From Acinetobacter sp. HR7 (lineage in GTDB: Bacteria; Pseudomonadota; Gammaproteobacteria; Pseudomonadales; Moraxellaceae), in NCBI RefSeq assembly GCF_000773685.1, contig NZ_JPQO01000206.1, forward strand, positions 1 through 64,000: DNA of 64,000 nt, given 5' to 3'. Below the pieces are notes generated by a model. The model worked only from the letters and a program-made list of their open reading frames with translations, was not told the origin of the DNA and searched no databases. A program made the position numbers and the translations under genes. Below, piece by piece: positions 8,436 to 17,483 of this stretch; positions within the stretch are counted from its first letter, which is position 1, and each line of letters starts with the position of its first letter.

Positions 8436-10091
8436 TTATTCAACTTCTGGCGTCAAAGCCTCTTCCTGATCCAGCAATACTGTACCAAATTGTTCACGCA
8501 GATCTTTTTTCAGCATCTTACCCGTACCACTAAGTGGAATCGCATCAACAAAAATCACCTTGTCTGGAATCTGCCATTTGGCCACTTTGTGGGCATAGTA
8601 ATTCAGCAGATCCTGTTCCGTTAGCTGGCTTTCCGGCTTTTTCACAGCGATCAACACCGGGCGTTCGTCCCATTTTGTATGCTGCGCGGCAATGACGGCT
8701 GCCATGGCAATATCCGGATGGCCCATGGCCAGATTTTCCAGCTCAACCGAAGAAATCCATTCACCGCCCGACTTGATCAGGTCTTTGGCCCGATCTGAAA
8801 TGGTCATAAAACCGTCCTGATCTAGGGTTGCTATGTCACCAGTATCAAACCAGCCATCTATGGTCAGTGCCGATTCTTCCTTGCCAAAGTAATTATTGAT
8901 GATCCAGTGACCACGAATCTGCAAGTTCCCCGTAGTTTCGCCATCCCGCTCAATTTCATGGATGCCATTTTCACCATCCGTCAGACGCAGATCAACCCCA
9001 AATGGCGGACGGCCTTGAGATAAGCGGATTTGTAGCTGCTCTTCTTCACTCAAGTCAAGATGCTTCGGCTTCAGCTGATTGGCAGAACCCAGCGGACTGG
9101 TTTCAGTCATGCCCCAAGCATGGATGGTTTCGCAGTCAAACTGTTCTTTAAAGACTTTGAGCATGGAAGGCGGACAGGCTGAACCACCCACCACATTCCG
9201 TTTCAGGCTTTCCAGTCGAGAGCAAGACTGCTGCGCAGCGGCAATCAGGCCCTGCCAGATCGTTGGTACACCAAGTGCAACAGACACTTGATAAGTATCA
9301 ATCAGATTCACCAGACTAGCACCATCCAGACCTGGACCTGGCAGTACCAAAGTACATCCCACCATAGCAGCAGCATACGGCGTTCCCCAGGCATTGACAT
9401 GGAACATTGGCACTACCGGTAACATGATGTCACGTGCAGAGACATTTAAGGAATCCGGCAGGCTGATGGCAAAACTGTGCAAAGTAGTCGAACGATGGCT
9501 ATACAGCACGCCTTTGGGATGACCCGTGGTTCCAGAGGTATAACACAGTGAACTTGCCGCATTTTCATTTAACACAGGCCAGTCGAAAACGTCGGATTGA
9601 TCAACAATCAACTCATCATAGAATTTGACCTCGGGAATAGCATCTACGATAGCCCCGTCCCGGGCATCCAAACAGATAAAATGTTCCACAGTACTCAGCA
9701 TCGGTTTTACCGCTTTGATAAGTGGCGCGAAAGTTTTATCAAATAAAATCACCCGGTCTGCAGCATCATTAATAATAAACACCAACTGTTCCGGGAATAG
9801 ACGTGGATTGATGGTATGGCAGACAAAACCACCTCCTGAAATCGCGTACCAGGATTCCAGATGGCGATGGTTATTCCATGCAATCGTTGCAACGCGGTCA
9901 CCATGTTCCAGACCAAACTGATTCAGCACATTGGCAAAGCGTTTGGCATTGCTGCGGATTTCACCCCAGGTGGTATGAGTCATACTGAGATCGGTATTCT
10001 TAGAAATGACTGCAGTATCAGCATGATAACGTCCTGCATGTTCAATCATATTGCTGATGAGTAGCGGCTGAAACATCATATTTCCAAGCAT
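8436..10091 (-). CDS. Fatty acyl-CoA ligase, AlkK-like
   Basis: An adenylate-forming acyl-CoA synthetase of 551 residues. Marks are the P-loop YTSGTTGHPKGVLYSHRS, VPMFHVNAWGTPYAA, the GWFDTGDIATLDQDGFMTI block and the C-terminal PLSGTGKMLKKDLR with its catalytic Lys. Many stretches match from memory the medium-chain AlkK of the Pseudomonas alk system (for example VGGSACPPSMLK and IKSGGEWISSVELE). It would activate free fatty acids with ATP and CoA in the cytoplasm. Gene AGGAG lies 8 bases before the ATG. It sits apart from alkane hydroxylase genes. Neighbouring desaturase and beta-oxidation genes fit general fatty acid use. Confidence 0.9.
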   Translation of the reverse strand: MLGNMMFQPLLISNMIEHAGRYHADTAVISKNTDLSMTHTTWGEIRSNAKRFANVLNQFGLEHGDRVATIAWNNHRHLESWYAISGGGFVCHTINPRLFPEQLVFIINDAADRVILFDKTFAPLIKAVKPMLSTVEHFICLDARDGAIVDAIPEVKFYDELIVDQSDVFDWPVLNENAASSLCYTSGTTGHPKGVLYSHRSTTLHSFAISLPDSLNVSARDIMLPVVPMFHVNAWGTPYAAAMVGCTLVLPGPGLDGASLVNLIDTYQVSVALGVPTIWQGLIAAAQQSCSRLESLKRNVVGGSACPPSMLKVFKEQFDCETIHAWGMTETSPLGSANQLKPKHLDLSEEEQLQIRLSQGRPPFGVDLRLTDGENGIHEIERDGETTGNLQIRGHWIINNYFGKEESALTIDGWFDTGDIATLDQDGFMTISDRAKDLIKSGGEWISSVELENLAMGHPDIAMAAVIAAQHTKWDERPVLIAVKKPESQLTEQDLLNYYAHKVAKWQIPDKVIFVDAIPLSGTGKMLKKDLREQFGTVLLDQEEALTPEVE

Positions 10092-10332
10092 GGTCTGCTC
10101 CTTTTTTATCCTTGTTATACATCCATTTACTGTTTTAGGTATTGTTTAAATCATTGTTATTGGTACATGAGCCGCAGGCCAATCAGTGGCGCTTCATAAA
10201 CTCATCACATGTTTGAATCTAGCAAGGAAAAAGGCGAAATCAAGTAGCAAAATGTGACAAAAACAAAGCCACCCACGGATGCGATGAGAAAGGAGAATTC
10301 TGAATTTTTATGGTGCAATAAGCATAGAAATA

Positions 10333-10359
10333 AAAATCCCGGCATGGAACCGGGATTTT
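10333..10359 (-). terminator. Terminator of the small membrane protein gene
   Basis: AAAATCCCGG pairs perfectly with CCGGGATTTT around a 7-base loop. It lies directly after the stop at 10363 on the minus strand. Confidence 0.8.
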
Positions 10360-10362
10360 GAA

Positions 10363-10530
10363 TTATTTGATGCCTGAGAAGAATAGGTTATCGGCATTGA
10401 CCACAAAGGCGACGCCCAGACAGAACAGTCCTGCATAAATCGCGAACCAAATAATCATCTTTTTAAAAGCTTCATCAGAAATGCTGCTGTCCGCATATTT
10501 CGGTGCTTTCTTTTCTTCGTCTGGAGTCAT
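10363..10530 (-). CDS. Small single-pass membrane protein, unknown function
   Basis: A 55-residue protein with a charged N-terminal half (MTPDEEKKAPKYADSSISDE) and one hydrophobic helix (MIIWFAIYAGLFCLGVAFVV). It probably sits in the inner membrane with the N-terminus in the cytoplasm. I chose the ATG at 10530 because AGGTGAG lies about 7 bases upstream; a TTG at 10545 is the alternative. It has its own terminator and is divergent from the MocR-type regulator. I do not recognise a family. Confidence 0.6.
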   Translation of the reverse strand: MTPDEEKKAPKYADSSISDEAFKKMIIWFAIYAGLFCLGVAFVVNADNLFFSGIK

Positions 10531-10715
10531 CTGCTCACCTGCCAATGGATTTGGGACTGTCTCTAGTGTCTATGAACACATTCAAAAAATGTAGATACAA
10601 AAGCGATCTAAAAAAATATAACAGATACTGTATAACTGGCCAAACTGTTATATTTAATCCGACTAAATATGTTATATATGCAGATAAATTTCTATTTTTA
10701 TCTTTTTCTTGATGC

Positions 10716-12125
10716 ATGTACAAATTTGAAAAGCTTGCGCACAGCATTCGCCAGATGATTGAAGAAGGCATCTGGAAAGCGCATGACAAACTCCCTTCCT
10801 TACGCGAACAATCCGAACTTTCCGGCTATAGCCTGATGACGGTACTGAATGCTTATCAGGAGCTTGAAGCACAAGGCTGGCTATATGCCAAAGATAAATC
10901 CGGTTATTACATTGCAGAACGTGCCGAGCTGGAAATTTCCCAGAAAGAAGCACCAGCGGCACAAGAAAAAATACAGATCAATTCGGTAGTATTTAATTAC
11001 CTAAAAGATACCCAGGCACCGGATATTGTGCCGTTGGGATCGGCATTTCCCAATCCGGAACTGCTATTTAACAGCAAATTTATGCAGTTGCTGTCCCAGC
11101 ATGCCAAACGTAAAAACAGTTATCTGAATCATCCGAATATGCCACCAGGTAATTTGGAACTGCGCCAGATCATTGCCGGACGCTATCAGTTGCAAGGCAT
11201 ATCATGCCATTCAGATGACATTGTCATTACATCCGGTGCTTTAGATTCCCTGAATTTATCCCTACAAGCCCTGACTCAGCCAGGTGACTTTATCCTGCTA
11301 CAGGAAACCGTGTTTTATGGCGCCTGGCAGGCAGCGGAACGTTTAGGGTTGAATGTGATTACCCTACCTGATCACCCTGAATCTGGTTTTGATCTGAAAG
11401 CTTTTGAAAAAGCCTTAAAACAGTATCCAATTAAAGTCTGTTGGTTGATGCTAAATGCACAAAATCCAATTGGTTATACCGTATCAGCAGAGATCAAAGA
11501 ACAAATTGCTCGGTTACTGGCTAAATATCAGGTGCATCTGATTGAGGATGATGTCTATCAGGAACTGAATTTTGGTAAGGAAAAACCGGTATCCGTGAAA
11601 TACTTTGACCAGCAGCATCTGGTGCTGCACTGCGGTTCATTTTCCAAGACTTTGGGTATGGGTGCCCGGGTCGGTTGGGTTTTTGCTGGTCCCTATTCCA
11701 ATGCCATTCAGCATGTACAGCTGATGAGTACACTCACCGTTAGCCCACTTCTGCAAAATGCCTTGGTAGATTTTGTCGCGCACCATCATTATGAAAAGCA
11801 TCTGCGTAGCCTGCGCCGTGCACTGGACCAGAACAAGAAACGCTTTTATCAGGAACTGAAAGCTCGACTGCCAGCAGACTGTAAGATTCACTATTACCCG
11901 ACGGGTTACTTCCTGTGGGTGGAACTACCTGAAGGTATGGATTCTCAGCAGCTGTATACTGACCTGTTGGCACAGAACATTTCCATTGCCCCAAGTCTCC
12001 TGTTCAGGCCCAAACATCAAGCACAGAACTTTATTCGTCTGAACTGTTCTTTTGACTGGAATGACAAACTGGCAGCCGCGGTGGATCAGATCGTGCAGCA
12101 AATTGAAACCCATAAAAAAGCGTGA
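10716..12125 (+). CDS. MocR-type transcriptional regulator (GntR HTH plus aminotransferase)
   Basis: A 469-residue fusion. Residues 1-70 form a GntR winged helix (LPSLREQSELSGYSLMTVLN). The rest is a fold type I aminotransferase with a likely PLP-binding Lys in HCGSFSKTLGMGARVGW. Members (GabR, PdxR, TauR) use PLP or its adduct with a substrate as signal. The target is unknown. It is divergent from the small membrane protein and convergent with the porin, so neither is a clear target. The ATG at 10716 has a poor ribosome site, so weak or leaderless translation is possible. Confidence 0.88.
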   Translation: MYKFEKLAHSIRQMIEEGIWKAHDKLPSLREQSELSGYSLMTVLNAYQELEAQGWLYAKDKSGYYIAERAELEISQKEAPAAQEKIQINSVVFNYLKDTQAPDIVPLGSAFPNPELLFNSKFMQLLSQHAKRKNSYLNHPNMPPGNLELRQIIAGRYQLQGISCHSDDIVITSGALDSLNLSLQALTQPGDFILLQETVFYGAWQAAERLGLNVITLPDHPESGFDLKAFEKALKQYPIKVCWLMLNAQNPIGYTVSAEIKEQIARLLAKYQVHLIEDDVYQELNFGKEKPVSVKYFDQQHLVLHCGSFSKTLGMGARVGWVFAGPYSNAIQHVQLMSTLTVSPLLQNALVDFVAHHHYEKHLRSLRRALDQNKKRFYQELKARLPADCKIHYYPTGYFLWVELPEGMDSQQLYTDLLAQNISIAPSLLFRPKHQAQNFIRLNCSFDWNDKLAAAVDQIVQQIETHKKA

Positions 12126-12143
12126 ACCGAGTTCACGCTTTTT
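12114..12143. terminator. Bidirectional terminator between regulator and porin
   Basis: AAAAAAGCGTGAAC pairs with GTTCACGCTTTTTT around a 3-base loop. The stem overlaps the stop of the MocR gene and serves the convergent porin gene too. Confidence 0.9.
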
Positions 12144-12165
12144 TATTAACATAATGAATGTTCTT

Positions 12166-13443
12166 TTAGAAGCTATAGATCGCCACGGCATTAATACGGT
12201 TGTCTTCACCTGTATTGCTACCATTTGCTGCTTTCACAACAGCTTCACGCTCTCCATAAACATATTCCAAGCCAAAGCTTAAAGGTTTAGTTGGACTATA
12301 GAAAATGTTGGCCCAGCCTTGCCAGAGTTCTTTGTTCACTTCTAACAGATTTAACCCGGCACCAGTTTTATAACGGTCGCTGACATCGGATTTCATATAG
12401 CCATAACCCAGTGTGCCACGCCACTGTTCATTAAATTGCTGGGTTAAACCCACGGTAATGGAGTCAAACTCATTTTCATCCAGTATCTCACCCGCGGCAT
12501 TTTTACTGATGCCCGGATTGGTCCAAAACACAAAGCTGCTATCGCCTTTGACGTGATAATAATCTGCTTTCAAGGTCGTACTTGGTGCAAATTTGTATTG
12601 CAGACCAAGTCCTAGCCCCCAAGCCATGCTTTCATCAGCATCGGTTCTTTTTTCATTAGCTAAGGCACGCAGACTGATACGCCCATCTTCATTAATTTGA
12701 TGATTCAGACGTGCAGTGACTGCTGGAATACGAGTATTAGAGATTTTATCCTTCGGGTCTTCAGCTGCCAGCACTAACGACGTATCAGCGCCGAGATTCT
12801 GCGTATAGCGCAGCTGAGGTGTACGGGTGACTGCACCACCAACATAGCCCAAGGCATCAATGGTTTCTGGCATATAATCCGGTACGGCGAAATTAGACCA
12901 TGTTTGGCCAATCAGCCAGTTGCCATAATTCATATAGGCATGGCGAATCCGCAAATTATCAAAATTGGCCCCGCCGAGGAAATCGACTTCAATTTTTCCT
13001 CCAACATCTTGTCCATTCAGCTGGCTTTTCACATCCATACCTAAACGGGTTGCGGCTAAGGTTGATTTAAAACGTTCACTAGCTTCACCATTTCCTTCCA
13101 GCGGTACTTTATTAATGTTGTTATATAACCGATCTGCTGCACTGCCTTCAGATTGATAAGACGCGTCCAGACGGACATTGCCATAGACTTTAAATGTTGT
13201 ACCTGTAGAGGTTGCCACTGATGTTGCAGGCGCTACAGGTGATTTTTCCTGAATCTTTGCTACAGCTTGTGAAGTTTGCGTTTGTTGTACTTGCTGTTGT
13301 TCAATCAGCGCACGAAGGGCCTGAACTTCCTGACGCAGGCTGTCGATTTCTGCTTGCTGGGTAGTATTGGCAAATGCTGGCATAGAAACTGCAACAGCCG
13401 CGGCTAACAGGCTTAATTTAAAATTTGGTTTAAAGCTGATCAT
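12166..13443 (-). CDS. DcaP-type outer-membrane porin, probably for aromatic acids
   Basis: A 425-residue outer-membrane protein. It has a signal peptide (LSLLAAAVAVSMPAFA) and then an N-terminal coiled coil (AEIDSLRQEVQALRALIEQ) typical of the trimeric DcaP family. A long series of amphipathic beta strands ends in YSF, with the terminal Phe expected for barrel assembly. DcaP proteins pass small organic acids. It lies 100 bases downstream of the benK-like transporter on the same strand and so probably serves benzoate entry, the role given to BenP in A. baylyi. The substrate is inferred from position only. Confidence 0.85.
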   Translation of the reverse strand: MISFKPNFKLSLLAAAVAVSMPAFANTTQQAEIDSLRQEVQALRALIEQQQVQQTQTSQAVAKIQEKSPVAPATSVATSTGTTFKVYGNVRLDASYQSEGSAADRLYNNINKVPLEGNGEASERFKSTLAATRLGMDVKSQLNGQDVGGKIEVDFLGGANFDNLRIRHAYMNYGNWLIGQTWSNFAVPDYMPETIDALGYVGGAVTRTPQLRYTQNLGADTSLVLAAEDPKDKISNTRIPAVTARLNHQINEDGRISLRALANEKRTDADESMAWGLGLGLQYKFAPSTTLKADYYHVKGDSSFVFWTNPGISKNAAGEILDENEFDSITVGLTQQFNEQWRGTLGYGYMKSDVSDRYKTGAGLNLLEVNKELWQGWANIFYSPTKPLSFGLEYVYGEREAVVKAANGSNTGEDNRINAVAIYSF

Positions 13444-13473
13444 CCTAATCTCACTTTTTAAAGTTAAAGCGCT

Positions 13474-13505
13474 CCTGAGAGATAGCCAATCATGGCTATC
13501 TCAGG
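13474..13505. other. Hairpin between benK and the porin gene
   Basis: GAGATAGCC (13479-13487) pairs with GGCTATCTC (13494-13502), extended by CCTGA/TCAGG with a two-base bulge. No T-run follows on the minus strand, so it looks like an intercistronic stem rather than a terminator. Confidence 0.6.
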
Positions 13506-13543
13506 CATTTTTAAAATGGGTTGATTGAGTCTTGTAGAAGTTT

Positions 13544-14905
13544 TTATTCAGTGACAGGTGTAGCTGAAACTCGCGTTTCCGTCTGGATTTCACCATCCAC
13601 AGAGGCTTTCAGATTCACCAGGAAAATAGCCAGTGCAGCGATCACACCAGGAATGGCAATGGCGAAGAAGTTCATTTGGTGTGGCAGTTCCATAGTCAGC
13701 AATGCACCTGTTAATACTGGTCCTACAATGGCCCCGATTCGACCAATGCCTGATGCCCAGCCCATACCGGTAGAACGCACAGTCGATGGGTAATATTGCG
13801 CAACAAAGGTATACAGCAGGATTTGTGAACCAATGGTTGCTGCACCGGCAATGGCAATCAGGGTATACAGTACAAACTGCGGGCTGTTAAAACCAAGCAG
13901 AATCAAGGCAGATGCACCGCACAGGAACATAATGGTTAGCACTTTTTTGATATGGAATTTATCTGCCAGATAACCCCCACCAATGGCACCGACCATACCG
14001 CCAATATTCAGGGCAAACAGGAAGATCATGCTGGCACCAAGTGAATAACCGGCCTGAATCATCAGTTTTGGCAACCAGCTACCTAGCGCATACACCATCA
14101 ACAGGCACATAAAGAAAGCAATCCAGAACATAAACGTACTGAAGGTACGACCTTTCTGGAACAAGGCTTTCAGCGGTGCTTCATCGCCTTTTTTCACTTC
14201 TTTCAGGACAAACTGGGTATTTTCAGTCACGTCTTGTGCAGGTGAAATTTTTTTAATGATGCCACGTGCCTGTGCGGTCTGATTCTTAACCGTCAGGTAC
14301 ATCAGTGATTCAGGCAGGAATTTCCAGATCAACGGTAAAGCCACGAATGGAATACCCGCGATGTAGAACATGATTTTCCAGCCAAACTGTGGCACTAACC
14401 AGGCACCTAACAGTGCTGAAGTCATACCACCAATGGCATAACCACTAAACATCAACGCGACCAAGGTGCTGCGAATACGCTTTGGCGCATATTCTGTCAT
14501 TAGTGCCACTACGTTTGGCATTACCCCGCCAATGCCCAGACCAGCCAGAAAACGCAGAATACCGAACTCAACTGGAGAGCTAGCGAAAGGTCCTAAAAAA
14601 GTAAAACCGCTAAAAATCGCCACACACAGCATGATGGTTTTTTTACGGCCGATTTTATCCGACAAGGTACCGAAGCTCATGGCACCAAACATCATGCCAA
14701 AGAGCGCAGTACTGGCCAGCATCCCAGCCTGCACGGCACTCAGCGCCCATTCCTGCATCAATAGTGGCAAAGCCACCCCATAAATGACCAGGTCATAACC
14801 GTCAAAAATAATAATGATCAGACACCAGAGCAGTACGCCCCAATGGAAAGGAGTAAATTTTGCTTCATCAATCAGGGTATTGATATTGACTTTGGTTGCT
14901 TCCAT
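13544..14905 (-). CDS. benK: Aromatic acid:H+ symporter, MFS (BenK-like)
   Basis: A 453-residue major facilitator with about 12 membrane spans. The AAHS family marks are DGYDLVIYGVALPLLMQEW in helix 1, with the key Asp, and GTLSDKIGRKK after helix 2. RFLAGLGIGGVMPNVVALM is also present. Family members (BenK, PcaK, MucK) import benzoate, protocatechuate-type acids or muconate with a proton across the inner membrane. AGGAGG precedes the ATG. It is transcribed away from benM with the porin behind it. A BenM-like site at 14996-15010 supports benzoate control. Benzoate rather than muconate is inferred from context. Confidence 0.85.
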   Translation of the reverse strand: MEATKVNINTLIDEAKFTPFHWGVLLWCLIIIIFDGYDLVIYGVALPLLMQEWALSAVQAGMLASTALFGMMFGAMSFGTLSDKIGRKKTIMLCVAIFSGFTFLGPFASSPVEFGILRFLAGLGIGGVMPNVVALMTEYAPKRIRSTLVALMFSGYAIGGMTSALLGAWLVPQFGWKIMFYIAGIPFVALPLIWKFLPESLMYLTVKNQTAQARGIIKKISPAQDVTENTQFVLKEVKKGDEAPLKALFQKGRTFSTFMFWIAFFMCLLMVYALGSWLPKLMIQAGYSLGASMIFLFALNIGGMVGAIGGGYLADKFHIKKVLTIMFLCGASALILLGFNSPQFVLYTLIAIAGAATIGSQILLYTFVAQYYPSTVRSTGMGWASGIGRIGAIVGPVLTGALLTMELPHQMNFFAIAIPGVIAALAIFLVNLKASVDGEIQTETRVSATPVTE

Positions 14906-15261
14906 TTTTGCCTCCTGCTAATGCAACATTCCAATGTATGCGCCAACAATGCATTACGGCCGAAAAAATGTCCAAAACCGAATATATCTATATCTATACC
15001 TTCAAAGTTTATTGCAGGTCAAATCTGTCTTTCAGCGGGATTTTTTCACTCGAAAAAACACAGTATTCTGTCAAAAGCAGCACAAATAGTCTCCCAAATC
15101 AGACTGGAATCAGACCTGAAAGGTTAAATGCCAGATTATAAAGATTCGCAATGATGGGAAGGTTTTAGAGAGCAGAATCAAATCATTTTTGATCTAAAAA
15201 CTTGGGAGGTGAACCTAATTCGTAGCTGATGCTATCTCTTTTGCAGGCAGTAGTAGATGTA
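14906..15261. other. Intergenic between benK start and benM terminator
   Basis: Holds the benK promoter (minus) with a candidate LysR site at 14996-15010. The remainder, up to the benM hairpin, shows no gene. Confidence 0.4.
14996..15010. promoter_or_regulatory. Candidate BenM/CatM site upstream of benK
   Basis: ATAC-N7-GTTT, one base from the ATAC-N7-GTAT consensus known for BenM and CatM. It lies about 90 bases before the benK start. Confidence 0.4.
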
Positions 15262-15306
15262 TTTAGCCCAGGCATTAGACTTAGGTCTAAAACCTGGAAG
15301 GGCTAA
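15262..15306 (-). terminator. Long hairpin after benM
   Basis: TTAGCCC (15262-15268) pairs with GGGCTAA (15300-15306), with inner pairs AGG/CCT and TTAGAC/GTCTAA. It lies about 15 bases past the benM stop. No T-run follows, so it may be a weak terminator or a stabilising stem. Confidence 0.5.
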
Positions 15307-15321
15307 GCGACTTAATAGAGC

Positions 15322-16236
15322 TTAGAAACTATTTCTATCATAACGAATTGCTTCTAAATCATATACTTGGTAAATACAATCGAATAAAGACATAATGTCT
15401 TCACTCTCATCCATATTACGCATGGTCAGGAAAATCGGGGTAACGGCACTCTCATCCAGAATCGGGATATAGTTAAGATGAGCTAACTGAATTGAGCGCG
15501 CACTTTCCGGCACAATACATACCCCTTCACCCGCAGCAACCAGTCCTAAAGCCAGCTGGATTTCACGAACAATCCGGACATGTTGCGGTTCCAGATTGTA
15601 TTCTGCGAACAAACCTTGTACCTGTGTTGCAAAGCTTGGCGTCGTATGGTTCGGATAGAGAAATATTTTTTCATCGACAATATCAGCCAGATACACACCA
15701 TCCTTGAGAGCTGACAAAGGATGGCTAGCATGTGCACCGAGCACCAGACGCTCTTCACGTAACAGCATCCGCTTCAATGCCGGATCGGAAATACGCAAAC
15801 GACCAAAGCCGACATCAATTCTCCCTTCTTTCAATGCCTTAACCTGTTCCATAGTAGTCATTTCAACCAGTTCTATTTTCAAATGCGGCTGTTGCTGTCG
15901 ATATAAATAGACGATTCGGGAGAGCAATCCGTACAGCAAAGAACCGACAAATCCCATGGTCACAGTACGTTCGACCATACCAATCCGCTTGGTCATGGAC
16001 TTCACTTCTTCCGCATTGGCCAGAATTTTGACCGCATGCTGATAGAAGAAATGTCCAGCTTGGGTGGTTTTTAACGGTCGGCTGCCCCGCTCAAATAATG
16101 AAATTCCAAGCTCGGATTCGAGGTTCTGGATCTGACGACTTAATGGTGGCTGGGCAATAAAAAGTCTTTCTGCAGCTTTAGTAAAACTTTGCTCTTCGAC
16201 CACTGCAACGAAATACCTTAAATGTCTAAGCTCCAT
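15322..16236 (-). CDS. benM: LysR-type regulator of benzoate/catechol genes (BenM/CatM-like)
   Basis: A 304-residue LysR regulator. The N-terminal winged helix (MELRHLRYFVAVVEEQS, then AAERLFIAQPPLSRQIQ) matches BenM and CatM of A. baylyi. I use the ATG at 16236 because it matches that family start; an open frame runs 18 codons further up. From memory, BenM binds benzoate at a second site through Arg160 and Tyr293, where CatM has His and Phe. Here Arg160 and an aligned Tyr292 are present (one residue is missing earlier), so it is BenM-like. It is divergent from catB and the only regulator beside the whole ben-cat array. It probably responds to both benzoate and muconate. Confidence 0.88.
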   Translation of the reverse strand: MELRHLRYFVAVVEEQSFTKAAERLFIAQPPLSRQIQNLESELGISLFERGSRPLKTTQAGHFFYQHAVKILANAEEVKSMTKRIGMVERTVTMGFVGSLLYGLLSRIVYLYRQQQPHLKIELVEMTTMEQVKALKEGRIDVGFGRLRISDPALKRMLLREERLVLGAHASHPLSALKDGVYLADIVDEKIFLYPNHTTPSFATQVQGLFAEYNLEPQHVRIVREIQLALGLVAAGEGVCIVPESARSIQLAHLNYIPILDESAVTPIFLTMRNMDESEDIMSLFDCIYQVYDLEAIRYDRNSF

Positions 16237-16243
16237 GACATAT

Positions 16244-16310
16244 ATACCTTTTAAATATATTAAAATGCAAAAATGGTCTTCGACAGCCATTTATGATTCT
16301 TTTAAGGTAT
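16244..16310. promoter_or_regulatory. Divergent benM-catB control region with LysR sites
   Basis: Two near-consensus sites occur: ATAC-N7-ATAT at 16244-16258, beside the benM start, and ATTC-N7-GTAT at 16296-16310, about 40 bases before catB. Consensus for BenM/CatM is ATAC-N7-GTAT. I recall the ATTC-N7-GTAT variant as site 3 at the A. baylyi benA promoter. The centres are 52 bases apart. Confidence 0.55.
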
Positions 16311-16350
16311 CTCACATCAGATACACAAAGCAAGAATGCATAGAGTGGAA

Positions 16351-17460
16351 ATGTACAAATCAATAGAAACGTTGCTTGTCGAGATCCCAACCATTCGCCC
16401 TCACAAGATGGCAGTGGCGACAATGCAAACTCAGACATTGGTGCTGATCAGAATTGAAACCCAGGACGGGTTTATTGGCTGGGGTGAAGCCACCACCATT
16501 GGTGGCCTGGGCTATGGTGAAGAAAGTCCGGAAAGCATCAAAACCAATATTGATACCTACTTCAGCCCATTGTTGAAGTCACTCCATGTACAAAATGTTG
16601 CGCAGACCATGCAGGTTCTGAAAAAGAACATCAATGGCAACCGCTTTGCCAAATGCGCAATCCAGACTGCTCTATTGGACATTCAGGCACAACGATTAGG
16701 CCTGCCACTTTCTGAACTGCTCGGTGGCCGTCTGCGTGACAGCGTACCGGTGCTGTGGGTATTGGCCTCTGGTGATACTGAAAAAGACATCGCTGAAGCA
16801 CAGAAAATGCTGGCAGCCAAACGCCATAACTTCTTCAAACTGAAAATCGGTTCTCGTGCAGTTGAAGCGGATGTAGAACACGTTCTGGCAATTAAAAAAG
16901 CACTCGGTAATGAAGTTTCCATCCGCGTCGATGTGAACCGTGCCTGGTCAGAACTGGATGCAATCAAAGGTATCAGTCTGCTGCAAGCCGGTGGTGTAGA
17001 TCTGATCGAACAGCCATGTGCGATTGACAATATTGATGCCATGCAGCGCCTGACTCGCCGTTTTGACATTGCCATTATGGCTGATGAATCGCTGATGGGT
17101 CCAAGCACCGCTTATAAGCTGGCGAAAACCAATGCAGCGTCCGTATTTGCAGTGAAAGTGGCCCAGTCTGGTGGCCTATTGGAAGGTCGTGATGTTGCAA
17201 CGATCGCCAACCTGGCAGGGATCGATCTTTATGGCGGCACCATGCTGGAAGGTGCAATCGGTACGATTGCTTCGGCACATCTGTTCTCGACCTTTGAAAA
17301 CCTGGCCTTTGGTACCGAACTGTTTGGCCCGCTGCTGCTGACTGAAGAAATTCTGAAAACCCCGCTGCAATACCGTGACTTTGCATTACACCTGCCACAA
17401 GGTGCCGGTCTGGGGATCCAGATGGACGAAGACAAGATTGATAACTTACGCCGTAAATAA
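16351..17460 (+). CDS. catB: Muconate cycloisomerase
   Basis: A 369-residue enolase-superfamily enzyme that turns cis,cis-muconate into muconolactone. It has FKLKIGSR with the catalytic Lys pair region, then the metal ligands in RVDVNRAWSE, LIEQPC and MADESLMG, and a C-terminal GGTMLEGAIGTIASAH. The start MYKSIETLLVEIPTIRPHK matches CatB of A. baylyi from memory, so I use the ATG at 16351 rather than 16336. It is the first gene of the plus-strand catabolic array, opposite benM, and catC follows after 23 bases. Confidence 0.95.
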   Translation: MYKSIETLLVEIPTIRPHKMAVATMQTQTLVLIRIETQDGFIGWGEATTIGGLGYGEESPESIKTNIDTYFSPLLKSLHVQNVAQTMQVLKKNINGNRFAKCAIQTALLDIQAQRLGLPLSELLGGRLRDSVPVLWVLASGDTEKDIAEAQKMLAAKRHNFFKLKIGSRAVEADVEHVLAIKKALGNEVSIRVDVNRAWSELDAIKGISLLQAGGVDLIEQPCAIDNIDAMQRLTRRFDIAIMADESLMGPSTAYKLAKTNAASVFAVKVAQSGGLLEGRDVATIANLAGIDLYGGTMLEGAIGTIASAHLFSTFENLAFGTELFGPLLLTEEILKTPLQYRDFALHLPQGAGLGIQMDEDKIDNLRRK

Positions 17461-17483
17461 GCAAACGGATCAAGGAGTGAGAC

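Noticed and set aside
8312-8624. Two short plus-strand frames near the acyl-CoA ligase end
   Set aside because: They read through the terminator and the opposite strand of the ligase gene and lack ribosome sites.
10535-10962. Minus-strand frames opposite the start of the MocR gene
   Set aside because: They are complements of the HTH coding region; the MocR frame has clear domains.
16683-17108. 141-codon minus-strand frame inside catB
   Set aside because: Ser/Arg-rich shadow of a well-supported gene, no ribosome site.
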